A stretch of DNA of 64,000 nucleotides from an uncultured Pseudomonadota bacterium (GTDB taxonomy: Bacteria > Myxococcota_A > UBA796 > SXON01): positions 1 to 64,000 of the forward strand of contig CAIXRH010000014.1 in the NCBI GenBank assembly GCA_903921785.1, in the 5' to 3' direction. The notes beneath the pieces are model-generated. The model did no database searches. It was not told the DNA's origin and saw only the letters and a list, made by a program, of their open reading frames with translations. This document shows, in pieces, positions 51,632 to 59,584 of the stretch; within the stretch, counting starts at the first letter, position 1; every line of letters starts with the position of its first letter. The position numbers were made by a program, and so were the translations under genes.

Positions 51632-52113
51632 CAGGACTTCCCGGCGTAGATGGCCTGCGCTTCGCGGGCCGCGGTGAGGATCTTGGTGTAGCCGGTGCAC
51701 CGGCAGAGGTTGCTCCCCAGGGCCTCGCGAAGCTCCGCCTCGTTCGCCGTCGGGTTCTCGGCGAACAGGTGTCGGAGCGTCATCACAAAGCCCGGCGTGC
51801 AATAGCCACACTGCGCCGCCACGTGGTGATCGAAGGCCGCCTGGATCGGATCCGGGCCGGCGGGAGTGGCGACGCCCTCGATGGTCTCCACCCGCGCGCC
51901 CTCACAACCGACGGCGAGGGTGATGCACGAGAGCCGCGGGGCGCCGTCCACCAGGACGGTGCAGGCGCCGCAGTCGCCCACGTCGCAGCCATGTTTGGTG
52001 CCGGTGAGCCGAAGCGGCCCGCGGAGCACCTCGAGGAGCGTCTGGGCGGGCTCGACGAGCAAGCGGACGGGCTCGCCGTTGACGGTGAAGGAGAGGATGC
52101 GGTCGGTGGGCAT
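51631..52113 (-). CDS. hcrC: 4-hydroxybenzoyl-CoA reductase, [2Fe-2S] (gamma) subunit
   Basis: The ATG at 52113 gives MPTDRILSFTVNGEPVRLLVEP and 160 aa. Two [2Fe-2S] binding motifs are complete: the plant-ferredoxin type KHGCDVGDCGACTVLVDG...LSCITLA and the C-terminal CGYCTPGFVMT...LCRCTGYTKI. It passes electrons from the FAD/[4Fe-4S] subunit to the molybdenum site. The start lies 8 nt after the stop of the 74-aa Cys-rich gene, and its stop overlaps hcrA. No export signal. Confidence 0.92.
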   Translation of the reverse strand: MPTDRILSFTVNGEPVRLLVEPAQTLLEVLRGPLRLTGTKHGCDVGDCGACTVLVDGAPRLSCITLAVGCEGARVETIEGVATPAGPDPIQAAFDHHVAAQCGYCTPGFVMTLRHLFAENPTANEAELREALGSNLCRCTGYTKILTAAREAQAIYAGKS

Positions 52114-52121
52114 GCGCCCGC

Positions 52122-52346
52122 TCAACCTAGCCGGCGCACCAACTTCGGCGAGGGCTCGAAGCAAGAACGCCGCGCGCCACAGGAGCCGGGCTCACAGACC
52201 CGGTCATCCGGGCCCCAGGGCTGGGCGGTGCGGTTGCACGTCCACGGCACGTCGTTGAGCGCGTAGAGGCTGGCCAGCTCGGCCTCCTCGACCACGTCGC
52301 GGCCGTAGAGCGACTTGGCCCGCATCCATCGACAGAGCTCGATCAT
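52122..52346 (-). CDS. 74-aa Cys-rich protein between the two molybdenum-hydroxylase gene sets
   Basis: It starts at an ATG (52346) overlapping the PaoB-like gene's stop (ATGA) and ends 8 nt before hcrC. Strict coupling on both sides argues that it is real although the ORF track shows only a longer shadow. The sequence begins MIELCRWMRAKSLYG and has Cys at 5, 37, 51, 56 and 62 (WTCNRTAQPWGPDD, CEPGSCGARRSCFEP), a spacing suited to a metal centre or disulfides. No signal peptide. I do not recognise a family. A role in electron transfer or cofactor insertion for one of the flanking enzymes is a hypothesis. Confidence 0.7.
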   Translation of the reverse strand: MIELCRWMRAKSLYGRDVVEEAELASLYALNDVPWTCNRTAQPWGPDDRVCEPGSCGARRSCFEPSPKLVRRLG

Positions 52347-53335
52347 CGGCGGCCTCGGGGCGCGGGGGTGGCTGGCGCGGGTACCGCGGGCGGGGCGAAG
52401 GACGGGGCGGGGAGCGCGGCCGGGACCCCGCCGAGCCGCGCGACCACGATCTCCACGGCCCGGGCGAGCTGCGGGAACTTGGTGCGGGTGGAGGTCGATG
52501 CGTGCGGAGCCGAGGCGGCGAGCGTGGCGACCACCGGATCCAGCGGGGCCCCGGCGAGGAGCGCAGCTTCCAGCTCGGGGACGCGCGCGGGGACCGAGTG
52601 CATCCCGCCCACCGCGACCCGGGCGAACCCTGGCGCGAGATGGAGGATGACCTCGACCAGCGGCCATTCGGCGCGCCCGCGCGACGCGACCCTGAACCAC
52701 CCCGATACCGCGCCGGGGCGTGGCGGGGGGAGGATCGCGGCGACGAGCAGCTCCTCCTCGGTGACGGTGTGCTCGGCGCCCGCGGCCATGCCGTCGCCGT
52801 AGAGCGCAGCGACTTCGATCAGCCCGCGCGGCTCGATCTCCACCTTCGCGTCGAACGCGAGGAGGGCGAGGGCGAGGGTGCTCGGGTGGGGGGCGACGCA
52901 CGGGCCCGTGCTCAGCGGGGCGTGCCACGGGTGGTCCACCCCGGCAGCCGGACAGCCCGTGCCGCCGGCCTTGTAGCAGCGGAAGTCGGGGCTGCGGAAC
53001 CACGCGCAACGGGTGCGCTGGAGGAGGCTGCCCCCGAACGTCGCCACGTTGCGGATCTGGGGGTTCGCGAGGCCGCCCGCGGCGTCGGCGAGCGCGGGCC
53101 ACCCGGCCCGAACCCGCTCGTCCGCGGCGAGCTCCGCGAGTCGGACGGCAGACCCCACCCGGAGCCCGCCGCCCGGCGCGGGGCCGACGCCGTCGAGGCC
53201 GGGGACGTCACGGAGGTCCACGATCGGCGCGGCGATGCGCCCGTGGTGGAGACGGTCCATCACGTCGGTCCCGCCGGCGCGGCGTTCGCCCCAGATCGCC
53301 TGGGCGCGGAGGGTGGGGTGGCGAACGTCACTCAT
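52343..53335 (-). CDS. PaoB/YagS-like FAD subunit of a molybdenum hydroxylase, with [4Fe-4S] Cys set
   Basis: The ATG at 53335 overlaps the upstream gene's stop (ATGA), giving 330 aa. GGLANPQIRNVATFGGSLLQRTRC is the FAD-binding region. It is followed by CAWFRSPDFRCYKAGGTGCPAAG and TGPCVAPHPSTLALALLAFDA, an arrangement of four Cys closely like the [4Fe-4S]-binding insert of E. coli PaoB (YagS). The C-terminal ~100 residues are the CO-dehydrogenase-flavoprotein C domain, ending in a Pro/Ala-rich tail. It should deliver electrons between the molybdenum/[2Fe-2S] protein and an acceptor. No signal peptide is visible; in the Pao system the complex is exported by the Tat signal of the partner subunit. 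Confidence 0.85.
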   Translation of the reverse strand: MSDVRHPTLRAQAIWGERRAGGTDVMDRLHHGRIAAPIVDLRDVPGLDGVGPAPGGGLRVGSAVRLAELAADERVRAGWPALADAAGGLANPQIRNVATFGGSLLQRTRCAWFRSPDFRCYKAGGTGCPAAGVDHPWHAPLSTGPCVAPHPSTLALALLAFDAKVEIEPRGLIEVAALYGDGMAAGAEHTVTEEELLVAAILPPPRPGAVSGWFRVASRGRAEWPLVEVILHLAPGFARVAVGGMHSVPARVPELEAALLAGAPLDPVVATLAASAPHASTSTRTKFPQLARAVEIVVARLGGVPAALPAPSFAPPAVPAPATPAPRGRR

Positions 53336-56109
53336 GCCGACACCCCCGCGAGCACCCGATCGGGCCGGAGTGGGAGCGCCCGTGGCGCCCATCCCGTCGC
53401 CGCGCGCACCGCGTTGGCGATGCTCGCCGCGACCGGCACCGCGACGAGCTCGGAGAGCCCGATACCGCCGCCGAGCACGTCTTCGTACCCCGCTTCGTCG
53501 AACTCCACGGCCATCTCCGGCGCGTCCGCGATGCCGGGCACGCGGTAGTCTTCAAGGTTTGCGGAGACCAACCCGCCGGTGACCGGGTCGACGAGGCGCG
53601 CTTCATAGAGCGCCGCCCCGACCCCCTGGATCACCCCGCCTTCCACCTGGGAGCGCGCGAGCCGAGGAACGGCGATGTGGCCCACGCCCACCCCCGTCCA
53701 CGTGCGGAGGACCCGCACGCGGCCGAGCCAGGTGTCGACCTCCACCTCGGCGACCTGCACGGCCACCCCGAGGTGGTTGCCGATCGAGAGGTTCGCGATG
53801 GCGAAGGGGAGGAAGTAGGGCGCGTGGTCGTGGCGACGATGGCCGATCCGGCTCATGCGCGGCGCCACCTTGAGGACGTCGGCCCACGGGGCGAGCCCGC
53901 CCGCGTGGGCCACGCCGCCCGGCGCCGCCTTCGCCTGCTGCAACCCGAGCGCCCGCCCGGCCCGCGACGCGAGGTCCGCGGCGAGCTGCGTGAGCGCGTC
54001 CTCCACGGCCGGGACGATCGAGGCGGTGGTGCGGCTCCCTGCGGACATGGGGCCGGTGGGAAAGCTCGACTCCCCGAGCTCCACCCGGAACAACGAGCGG
54101 TCCGCGCCGAGGACCCGGGCGGCGGTCTCGGCGATCACCGTGCGGGTGCCGTTGCCCATGTCCTGCGCGGCGGTGCGCAGCACGATGAGCCCGTCGGCCA
54201 CCTCCGCCTGCACCTCGGTGTTGCCCTGGAGGAAGTACATCCAGGCGCCGTTGGCGAGCCCCACGCCGCGGCGGAACCGGCCGGTCTGGCCGGACTGGGG
54301 CCGATCCTTCCAGAGCGGGAGGGCCTCCACGCGGTCATAGAGCCGGTTGCGCACCGGGTTGGGGTCCCAGCCGCGCCGCAGGGCGAGTGTATCCTTGCCG
54401 AGCTTCGTGGCGAGCTCGTCCATGGCGCCTTCGAGGGCGAAGAGCGCGGGGAACCCGCCGGGGCCCCGCATGGGGCGGGTGGGCGGGGTGTTCGAGGCGA
54501 TGTCCCACTCCTGGAGCCGCTTCTCGGCGAACGGGTAGAGCAGCCGGAAGAGGATGCCCATGCTGTTGCCGATGCAGGCGCCGCCGTGGCCGTACGCCTC
54601 GAGATCGAGCCCCGCCGGCGACCCGTCGGCCTTCGCGCCGACGCGGAGGTTCGCCTCCTGCCCCGCGCGGATCGCCACCGTGAGCTCGCCCGGCCGGTCG
54701 AGCACCAGTCGCACCGCCCGCCCGGTGACCTTCGCGATCTCCACGCAGGCCTTGATCTGGATGTCGAAGCTCGCCTTGGCGCCGAAGCCGCCGCCGACGT
54801 GCTCGGTGTGCACGCGCACCCGGTCCCGGGTGAGGCCGAAGACCTCGGCGAGGTCGTCCGCCATCGCGGTGACGGCCTGGGTGCTCAACCAAACGTCCAG
54901 GCCGTTGTCTTGCCACATCGCGAGCGCGGCATGAGGCTCCAGCGCGGTGTGGCAGAGCGGCTCGGTGGTCCACGTGTCCTCGACGAGCACGACCGACGCG
55001 TCCGCGAGCGCCCTGGGGACGGCGCCGGGGCGGCCGCCGATGGAGAGGTCGGTCGGACCTCGGGCGTTGCCGGACCACTTCGCGGGCGTCGTGGGCAGCT
55101 CCGCGCCGAGCGGCATCGTGGCGTGCGGCTCGAACACCACGGGGGCGCCGGGCGCCCGCGCCGCGGCGAGCGTGATGGCGGCGGGCAGGACCTCCCACTC
55201 CGCGACGATCGCGGCCAGGCCCGCCCGGGCCGCCTCCCGCGACTCCGCCGCGAGGACCGCGATCTCGTGGCCGACGAACCGCGCCCGCGCGCCGACCTCG
55301 GCCAGCGCGACGGCGCCGCGGACGCCGGGCACCTTCAGGGCCGGCGCCAGGTCGAGCCGACGCAAGATGGCGCTGGCGTGGGGGCTTCGGAACAGCACGC
55401 CTTCGAGCTGGCCTTCCAGACGAACATCCACCGTGTAGCGGGCGCGGCCGGTGACCTTCTCCACCGCCTCGACCCGCGGGGGCGCCACCGCGGAGTCCTC
55501 GTCGTACTGGCCGGCGCAGGCTGCTTGCACCGCGGCGTAGATCGCGCCATACGCCCCGCACCGGCACAGGTGCCCGGCGAGCGCCCCCGCGACCTCGTCC
55601 CGCGACGGTGCGACCCGGCCCTTCTCCGCCCGCCACCGGGCGAAGAACGCCACCGCCTCGGTGACAAAGCCCGGGGTGCAGTAGCCGCACTGGAGCGCGT
55701 CCTCTGCGGCGAACGCCCGCTGCATCGGGTGGAGCTTCGCGCCGTCGGCGAAGGTCTCCACCGTCTCGAGGTGGCGGCCGCCGAGGTGGCTCGCGGGGTG
55801 CAGGCAGCTCGCGACGCTCGCACCATCCACCAGGACCGTGCAGGCCCCGCACGCGCCGTGGCCACAGCCGTGCTTCGTCCCGGTGAGGCCGAGGCGCTCC
55901 CGCACCAACTCCAGCGTGGTCTCGGTCGGTCCGGGCGTGACCCTGACCGCCTTGCCATTGACCCAGAGGTCCAGCGAAGCGGGTGGATCGCCGGCGGGCG
56001 CCGCGGCAGCGGCACCCGCGGCAGCGGAGGCGGCTTCGGGGACGAGGGCCACCGCCGCAGTAGCGCCGAGCACACTACGGAGGAAGCCACGACGAGTCGC
56101 GTGGGGCAT
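53332..56109 (-). CDS. Tat-exported fused [2Fe-2S]-molybdopterin dehydrogenase (PaoA-PaoC-like)
   Basis: This 925-aa protein combines what are normally two subunits. Residues 1-30 are a Tat signal (RRGFLRSVLGATAAVAL). Residues ~45-200 form the [2Fe-2S] domain (KHGCGHGACGACTVLVDG; CGYCTPGFVTEAV; LCRCGAYGAIYAA). Residues ~205-925 form the molybdenum domain (VTGRARYTVDVRLEGQLEGVLFRSPHA, VHTEHVGGGFGAKASFDIQIKA, MRGPGGFPALFALEGAMDELA, AAQDMGNGTRTVIAETAARVL, GGIGLSELVAVPVAASIANAVRAATG, the last with the likely catalytic Glu). Closest in plan to the periplasmic aldehyde oxidoreductase PaoABC, which prefers aromatic aldehydes; that substrate is inferred from context. It lies 18 nt after the 96-aa gene and overlaps the PaoB-like gene. 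Confidence 0.88.
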   Translation of the reverse strand: MPHATRRGFLRSVLGATAAVALVPEAASAAAGAAAAAPAGDPPASLDLWVNGKAVRVTPGPTETTLELVRERLGLTGTKHGCGHGACGACTVLVDGASVASCLHPASHLGGRHLETVETFADGAKLHPMQRAFAAEDALQCGYCTPGFVTEAVAFFARWRAEKGRVAPSRDEVAGALAGHLCRCGAYGAIYAAVQAACAGQYDEDSAVAPPRVEAVEKVTGRARYTVDVRLEGQLEGVLFRSPHASAILRRLDLAPALKVPGVRGAVALAEVGARARFVGHEIAVLAAESREAARAGLAAIVAEWEVLPAAITLAAARAPGAPVVFEPHATMPLGAELPTTPAKWSGNARGPTDLSIGGRPGAVPRALADASVVLVEDTWTTEPLCHTALEPHAALAMWQDNGLDVWLSTQAVTAMADDLAEVFGLTRDRVRVHTEHVGGGFGAKASFDIQIKACVEIAKVTGRAVRLVLDRPGELTVAIRAGQEANLRVGAKADGSPAGLDLEAYGHGGACIGNSMGILFRLLYPFAEKRLQEWDIASNTPPTRPMRGPGGFPALFALEGAMDELATKLGKDTLALRRGWDPNPVRNRLYDRVEALPLWKDRPQSGQTGRFRRGVGLANGAWMYFLQGNTEVQAEVADGLIVLRTAAQDMGNGTRTVIAETAARVLGADRSLFRVELGESSFPTGPMSAGSRTTASIVPAVEDALTQLAADLASRAGRALGLQQAKAAPGGVAHAGGLAPWADVLKVAPRMSRIGHRRHDHAPYFLPFAIANLSIGNHLGVAVQVAEVEVDTWLGRVRVLRTWTGVGVGHIAVPRLARSQVEGGVIQGVGAALYEARLVDPVTGGLVSANLEDYRVPGIADAPEMAVEFDEAGYEDVLGGGIGLSELVAVPVAASIANAVRAATGWAPRALPLRPDRVLAGVSA

Positions 56110-56127
56110 CGGGTTCCCGGTATCCGG

Positions 56128-56418
56128 TTACGCGCGCAGCCGCCCTCGCGCCTCCCCCGCACCGATCCGCACCCCGTCGAGCCACACCTCGTCCGCCGCG
56201 CCGTCCGCCAGCTCCACCGGGACGCCGCTTCGGACACACCACAAAAGCAGGCGACCCAGCTCGCCGTCGGCGCCCGTGCGCACCAGGCGCAAGCGGGCAC
56301 CGGGCGCGGAGACCACCGGCGTCTCCACCCGGACGCGACGCGCCGCCACCGCGATCATCCGGGGGTCGTCCCGGGGACCGAGGCCGGCGGCGCGTTCGAG
56401 GCGGGCGCGGAGGCTCAC
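56128..56418 (-). CDS. 96-aa protein coupled to boxB, unknown function
   Basis: A GTG at 56418 overlaps the boxB stop (GTGA) and opens MSLRARLERAAGLGPRDDPRMIAV. The frame stays open to 56128, 18 nt before the Tat-exported dehydrogenase gene. The coupling and a normal third-position GC bias support a real gene. One Cys lies in GRLLLWCVRSGVPVEL. The pattern looks like a small alpha/beta protein; there is no signal peptide or known motif. Its place between boxB and the molybdenum-hydroxylase genes suggests an accessory role in aromatic degradation, but nothing in the sequence specifies it. Confidence 0.65.
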   Translation of the reverse strand: MSLRARLERAAGLGPRDDPRMIAVAARRVRVETPVVSAPGARLRLVRTGADGELGRLLLWCVRSGVPVELADGAADEVWLDGVRIGAGEARGRLRA

Positions 56419-57839
56419 GCCTGCGGCGGCTTCACGTACTCGAAGTCCATGGAATTGCCGTGGATGCCCTTCTTGGGCGCCGCGATCCAGTTCGCCATCT
56501 TCCCGGGCTCCTGCACGCGGTGCATGAGGCTCGTGACGTAGGCGCGGTCTTCGGCCGAGGGCAGCCAGTTGCCGATGTTGCGGTCGTATTCGTCCTGGGC
56601 GAGCAGCTGACCGTCCGGGCCGAACGGGAGGTTGGCGTAGATGCCCTGCCGACGGAAGAAGCGGCTGTCCGGGAGCGTGATGCGCTCCGAGGAACCTTCC
56701 TCCTCCAACGCCTGGTTCCAGCGCTTGACGACCCGCTCGGCGTCCTTGATGTAGGACTGGCGGAGCATCTCGTTCATGGCGTTGCGCAGCGGCACCTCCT
56801 TGGAGGTGAGCTTGCCGTTCTCCACGGTGGCGAGGCGGTGCCACTGGTTGAGCGCCGTGTGCTCGTCGTAGTCCTTGGCCTCGGCCCAGCGGCCCTTGAG
56901 GCCCGCAGCGAAGAAGTCCGCCGCGTTGGTGCTGATCTCGGAGCCGAACAGGTCGATGCTGTAGCAGAACCAGTAGTTGATCCACTTCTGGGTCATCGCC
57001 ACCGGCACGCCACCCTGGGCCCGCGCGTCGCCGTTGCGGTCCAGCTTCGCGAGCTGGGCGCCGCGGCGGAGGATGCGCTCGACGCCGGTCTCGCCGACGA
57101 AGAGGTGATGGGCCTCCTCGGTGAGCATGAAGCGGCAGGTGCGGGAGAGCGGGTCGAAGCCGGACTCGGCGAGGGCGCCGAGCTGGTACTTCCCATCGCG
57201 GTCGGTGAAGCAGGTGAAGCAGAAGAAGGTGAGCCAGTCCGGACAGGGCTGGTTGAACGCGTCGAGGATGCGGGGCTTGTCGGCGTCGCCGGCGCGGCGG
57301 GCGAGCAGGTCATCCGCCTCGTCGCGGCCGTCCTTGCCGAAGTAGGCGTGGAGCAGGTACACCATCGCCCAGAGGTGACGGCCCTCCTCGACGTTGACCT
57401 GGAACAGGTTGCGCATGTCGTAGAGCGAGGGGGCGGTCATGCCCAGCCAGCGCTGCTGCTCGACGCTCGCGGGCTCGGTGTCGGCCTGGGTGACGATGAT
57501 GCGGCGGAGCACGTTGCGGTACTCGCCCGGCACTTCCTGCCAGACGGGCTCGCCGGCGTGGTCGCCGCAGGGGATGCGCCGATCGGCGACCTTGTCATCG
57601 AGGAAGATGCCCCAGCGGTACTCGGGCATCTTGACGTAGCCGAACTGCGCCCAGCCGCCCGGCTCGGTGCTCACCGCGGTGCGGAGGTACACGTCGTGGA
57701 GCTGGAAGCTCTCCGGGCCCATCTGGTTCCACCAGTCCAGGTAGGCGGGCTGCCACTTCTCGAGGGCGCGCTGCAGGCGCTTGTCCGAGTCGAGGTTGAC
57801 GTTGTTCGGGATGAGGCTCTGGTAGTCGATGTCGGCCAT
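56415..57839 (-). CDS. boxB: Benzoyl-CoA 2,3-epoxidase, diiron oxygenase component
   Basis: The ATG at 57839 gives MADIDYQSLIPNNVNL and 474 aa, matching known BoxB length. It is a class I diiron protein: TEPASVEQQR (Glu122), VEEGRHLW (Glu152, His155), FTDRDGKYQ (Asp213) and TEEAHHLF (Glu242, His245) supply the six expected ligands at the spacing of characterised BoxB. With the reductase BoxA and O2 it converts benzoyl-CoA to the 2,3-epoxide in the cytoplasm. BoxA is not encoded in the window. It lies 25 nt downstream of boxC and overlaps the 96-aa gene by GTGA. Confidence 0.96.
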   Translation of the reverse strand: MADIDYQSLIPNNVNLDSDKRLQRALEKWQPAYLDWWNQMGPESFQLHDVYLRTAVSTEPGGWAQFGYVKMPEYRWGIFLDDKVADRRIPCGDHAGEPVWQEVPGEYRNVLRRIIVTQADTEPASVEQQRWLGMTAPSLYDMRNLFQVNVEEGRHLWAMVYLLHAYFGKDGRDEADDLLARRAGDADKPRILDAFNQPCPDWLTFFCFTCFTDRDGKYQLGALAESGFDPLSRTCRFMLTEEAHHLFVGETGVERILRRGAQLAKLDRNGDARAQGGVPVAMTQKWINYWFCYSIDLFGSEISTNAADFFAAGLKGRWAEAKDYDEHTALNQWHRLATVENGKLTSKEVPLRNAMNEMLRQSYIKDAERVVKRWNQALEEEGSSERITLPDSRFFRRQGIYANLPFGPDGQLLAQDEYDRNIGNWLPSAEDRAYVTSLMHRVQEPGKMANWIAAPKKGIHGNSMDFEYVKPPQA

Positions 57840-57864
57840 GGGGGACTCCGAAAGGGAAGAAGGA

Positions 57865-59493
57865 TCAGGTACGCTTGTAGTCGAAGACGGGGCGCTCGGG
57901 CGCACCGAACATCTTGAGCGCACCGCGCTCGCCGACGGCGTTGGGGCGCTGGAAGATCCAGTTCTGCCAGGCGGTGAGCCGGCCGTAGATCTTGTTGTCC
58001 ATCGTCTCGGGGCCGCCGAACCGGAGGTTCTGCTCCATGCCGGTGAGCGCGTCGGGGGAGAGGCTCGCGCGCTCCTCGATGGCGATGCGGACCTCGTCTT
58101 CGTAGTCGATCTCGTCGGGCGTCATGGTGACGAGCTCGAGCTCCTCGGCGCCCTCCGCGTCGATCGTCGCGCCGACGGCGAGCACCTTGGCCGGCTGGCC
58201 GGGCGCGCCGGGGAAGCGGGACTGAAGGCGGGTGAGGCCGGAGTGCATCGGAAAGAGCCCACCGGAGACCTTCGAGACGAAGACCTTGTTGATCCCGTCG
58301 TCGTCCGCCAGCATGTAGGAGCGGTCGGCCGCGAGCACGATCTCGAACAGCGAGCCGGAAAAGGCGTTGCCCGGCTCGACGAGGGCGAAGATCGTCTTGG
58401 CCATGTTGTCGAGGCGGCGGAGGACACGCGCTTGGAAGAGCTGCACCTCGCGGCCGAACCAGCCCTGGGTCTCCAGCGCGGCGTCGGCTTCGAGGACCTT
58501 GTGGCGATCCCCCTCGGCCTTGACCACGAGCAGCCCGATGTCGAGGTGGTTCACGCGGAGGCGGAGCAGCGCGTCGTCGAGCTCGCGCCAGGCGCGCAGC
58601 GCCCACGTGGAGCTGTCGGCGCAAGGCGCGGTGTCCGGCGCCTTGATGGTGAGGTGCGCGACACGCGCTTCGTTGTCCACCTTCACGGTGACGTAGCGGT
58701 ATTCGAGGTGGTTCCCCGCGACCTCGCTCGGGGCGAGCGGCTCGAGCACCACCGAGAAGGCCCCTTCCGGCATCGGGTTGGCGCCGGCCACGGCCTGGGC
58801 GCGCGCATCCAGGCTCGCCTGCCACTTGCTGCGGGCGAAAGAAGCATCGACGAAGCGGTACTTCACGGCGTCGCGCGCCTTGAAGCCCTCGGCCTTGGTG
58901 CAGAACACATCCGCCATGTCGCGGCGGACCTTCCGCTTGTCGGTGAGGCGGGTGAGGCCGCCGGTGCCAGGGAGCACGCCGAGCAGCGGCACCTCGGGGA
59001 GGGAGACGGCGGAGTTCCCGTCGTCGATCAGGTAGATCTCCTTGCAGCACATCGCGAGCTCGTACCCGCCGCCGGACGCGGTGCCGTTGAGCGCGGCCAC
59101 GTACACCGCGCCGCCGCTGTCGGTGGCCTCCTCGATGCCGCAGCGCGTTTCATTGGTGAACTTGCAGAAGTTCACCTTGAACGCGTGGCTCGACTGGGCG
59201 AGCATGCGGATGTTCGCGCCGGCGCAGAACACCTTGTCGTACCCGCCGGTGACGACCACGCAGCGGACCTGCGGGTGCTCAAAGCGGAGGCGCTGGACGG
59301 CGTCGGCCAGCTCCACGTCCACCCCGAGGTCGTAGCTGTTGAGCTTGAGCTCGTACTTCCCGGGCCACATCCCGCCATCTTCCTGCACGCGCATGGTGAG
59401 CGTGGCGATGGCCCCCTGCACATCCAGCTTCCAATGCCGGTAACGATCGGGGTGGGTCTCGAAGTTCACAGCGGGGTACGCGATCTCGGCCAT
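57865..59493 (-). CDS. boxC: 2,3-epoxybenzoyl-CoA dihydrolase (benzoyl-CoA-dihydrodiol lyase)
   Basis: The ATG at 59493 gives MAEIAYPAVNFETHPDRYRHW and 542 aa, typical of BoxC. The protein has two enoyl-CoA hydratase-like halves. The first carries CVVVTGGYDKVFCAGANIRML and NGTASGGGYELAMCCKEIYL...SLPEVPLLGVLPGTGG with Glu145 and Glu167 in the positions of the catalytic glutamates. The second begins around residue 280 and is less conserved. It opens and hydrolyses the epoxide ring to 3,4-dehydroadipyl-CoA semialdehyde and formate. It is the first gene of the operon, transcribed from the promoter shared divergently with boxR. Confidence 0.96.
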   Translation of the reverse strand: MAEIAYPAVNFETHPDRYRHWKLDVQGAIATLTMRVQEDGGMWPGKYELKLNSYDLGVDVELADAVQRLRFEHPQVRCVVVTGGYDKVFCAGANIRMLAQSSHAFKVNFCKFTNETRCGIEEATDSGGAVYVAALNGTASGGGYELAMCCKEIYLIDDGNSAVSLPEVPLLGVLPGTGGLTRLTDKRKVRRDMADVFCTKAEGFKARDAVKYRFVDASFARSKWQASLDARAQAVAGANPMPEGAFSVVLEPLAPSEVAGNHLEYRYVTVKVDNEARVAHLTIKAPDTAPCADSSTWALRAWRELDDALLRLRVNHLDIGLLVVKAEGDRHKVLEADAALETQGWFGREVQLFQARVLRRLDNMAKTIFALVEPGNAFSGSLFEIVLAADRSYMLADDDGINKVFVSKVSGGLFPMHSGLTRLQSRFPGAPGQPAKVLAVGATIDAEGAEELELVTMTPDEIDYEDEVRIAIEERASLSPDALTGMEQNLRFGGPETMDNKIYGRLTAWQNWIFQRPNAVGERGALKMFGAPERPVFDYKRT

Positions 59494-59512
59494 GGGGTCC
59501 GTCCGGAGCGTT

Positions 59513-59526
59513 GGCACTATACTGCA
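59513..59526. promoter_or_regulatory. Candidate BoxR operator O1 over the boxC -10 box
   Basis: GGCACTATACTGCA matches TGCA-N6-TGCA (the BoxR target as I recall it) with one mismatch and shares its core with O2. It covers the -10 box of the boxC promoter, so a bound repressor would block transcription of the box operon. Confidence 0.55.
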
Positions 59527-59544
59527 CGTGCTCGGGGTAGACAA
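59516..59544 (-). promoter_or_regulatory. Promoter of the boxC operon
   Basis: Minus-strand -35 TTGTCT (59544-59539), 17-nt spacer and -10 TATAGT (59521-59516) lie about 22 nt before the boxC start codon. The -10 matches consensus in five of six positions and overlaps operator O1. Confidence 0.6.
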
Positions 59545-59566
59545 GCACACAAACATGCAGTATACT
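59538..59566 (+). promoter_or_regulatory. Promoter of boxR
   Basis: Plus-strand -35 TAGACA (59538-59543), 17-nt spacer and -10 TATACT (59561-59566), each one base from consensus. Its -35 box overlaps that of the divergent boxC promoter, so the two promoters probably compete for polymerase. The -10 lies inside operator O2. Confidence 0.6.
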
Positions 59567-59570
59567 GCAT
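59555..59570. promoter_or_regulatory. Candidate BoxR operator O2, perfect 16-bp palindrome
   Basis: ATGCAGTATACTGCAT is a perfect palindrome and contains TGCA-GTATAC-TGCA, i.e. TGCA repeats separated by six bases, the arrangement I recall for BoxR targets in Azoarcus. It covers the boxR -10 box, which would give autoregulation. Confidence 0.7.
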
Positions 59571-59584
59571 CCGTGAGCATTCCC

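Noticed and set aside
56128-56418. 96-aa protein as a glutaredoxin-like thiol carrier
   Set aside because: LLLWCVRSGVPVEL only loosely recalls a glutaredoxin strand; there is one Cys, no CxxC and no cis-Pro motif.
53677-56541. 954-aa plus-strand ORF opposite the fused dehydrogenase
   Set aside because: The minus strand encodes intact [2Fe-2S] and molybdenum domains. The plus frame is His/Arg/Gly-rich noise without any motif.
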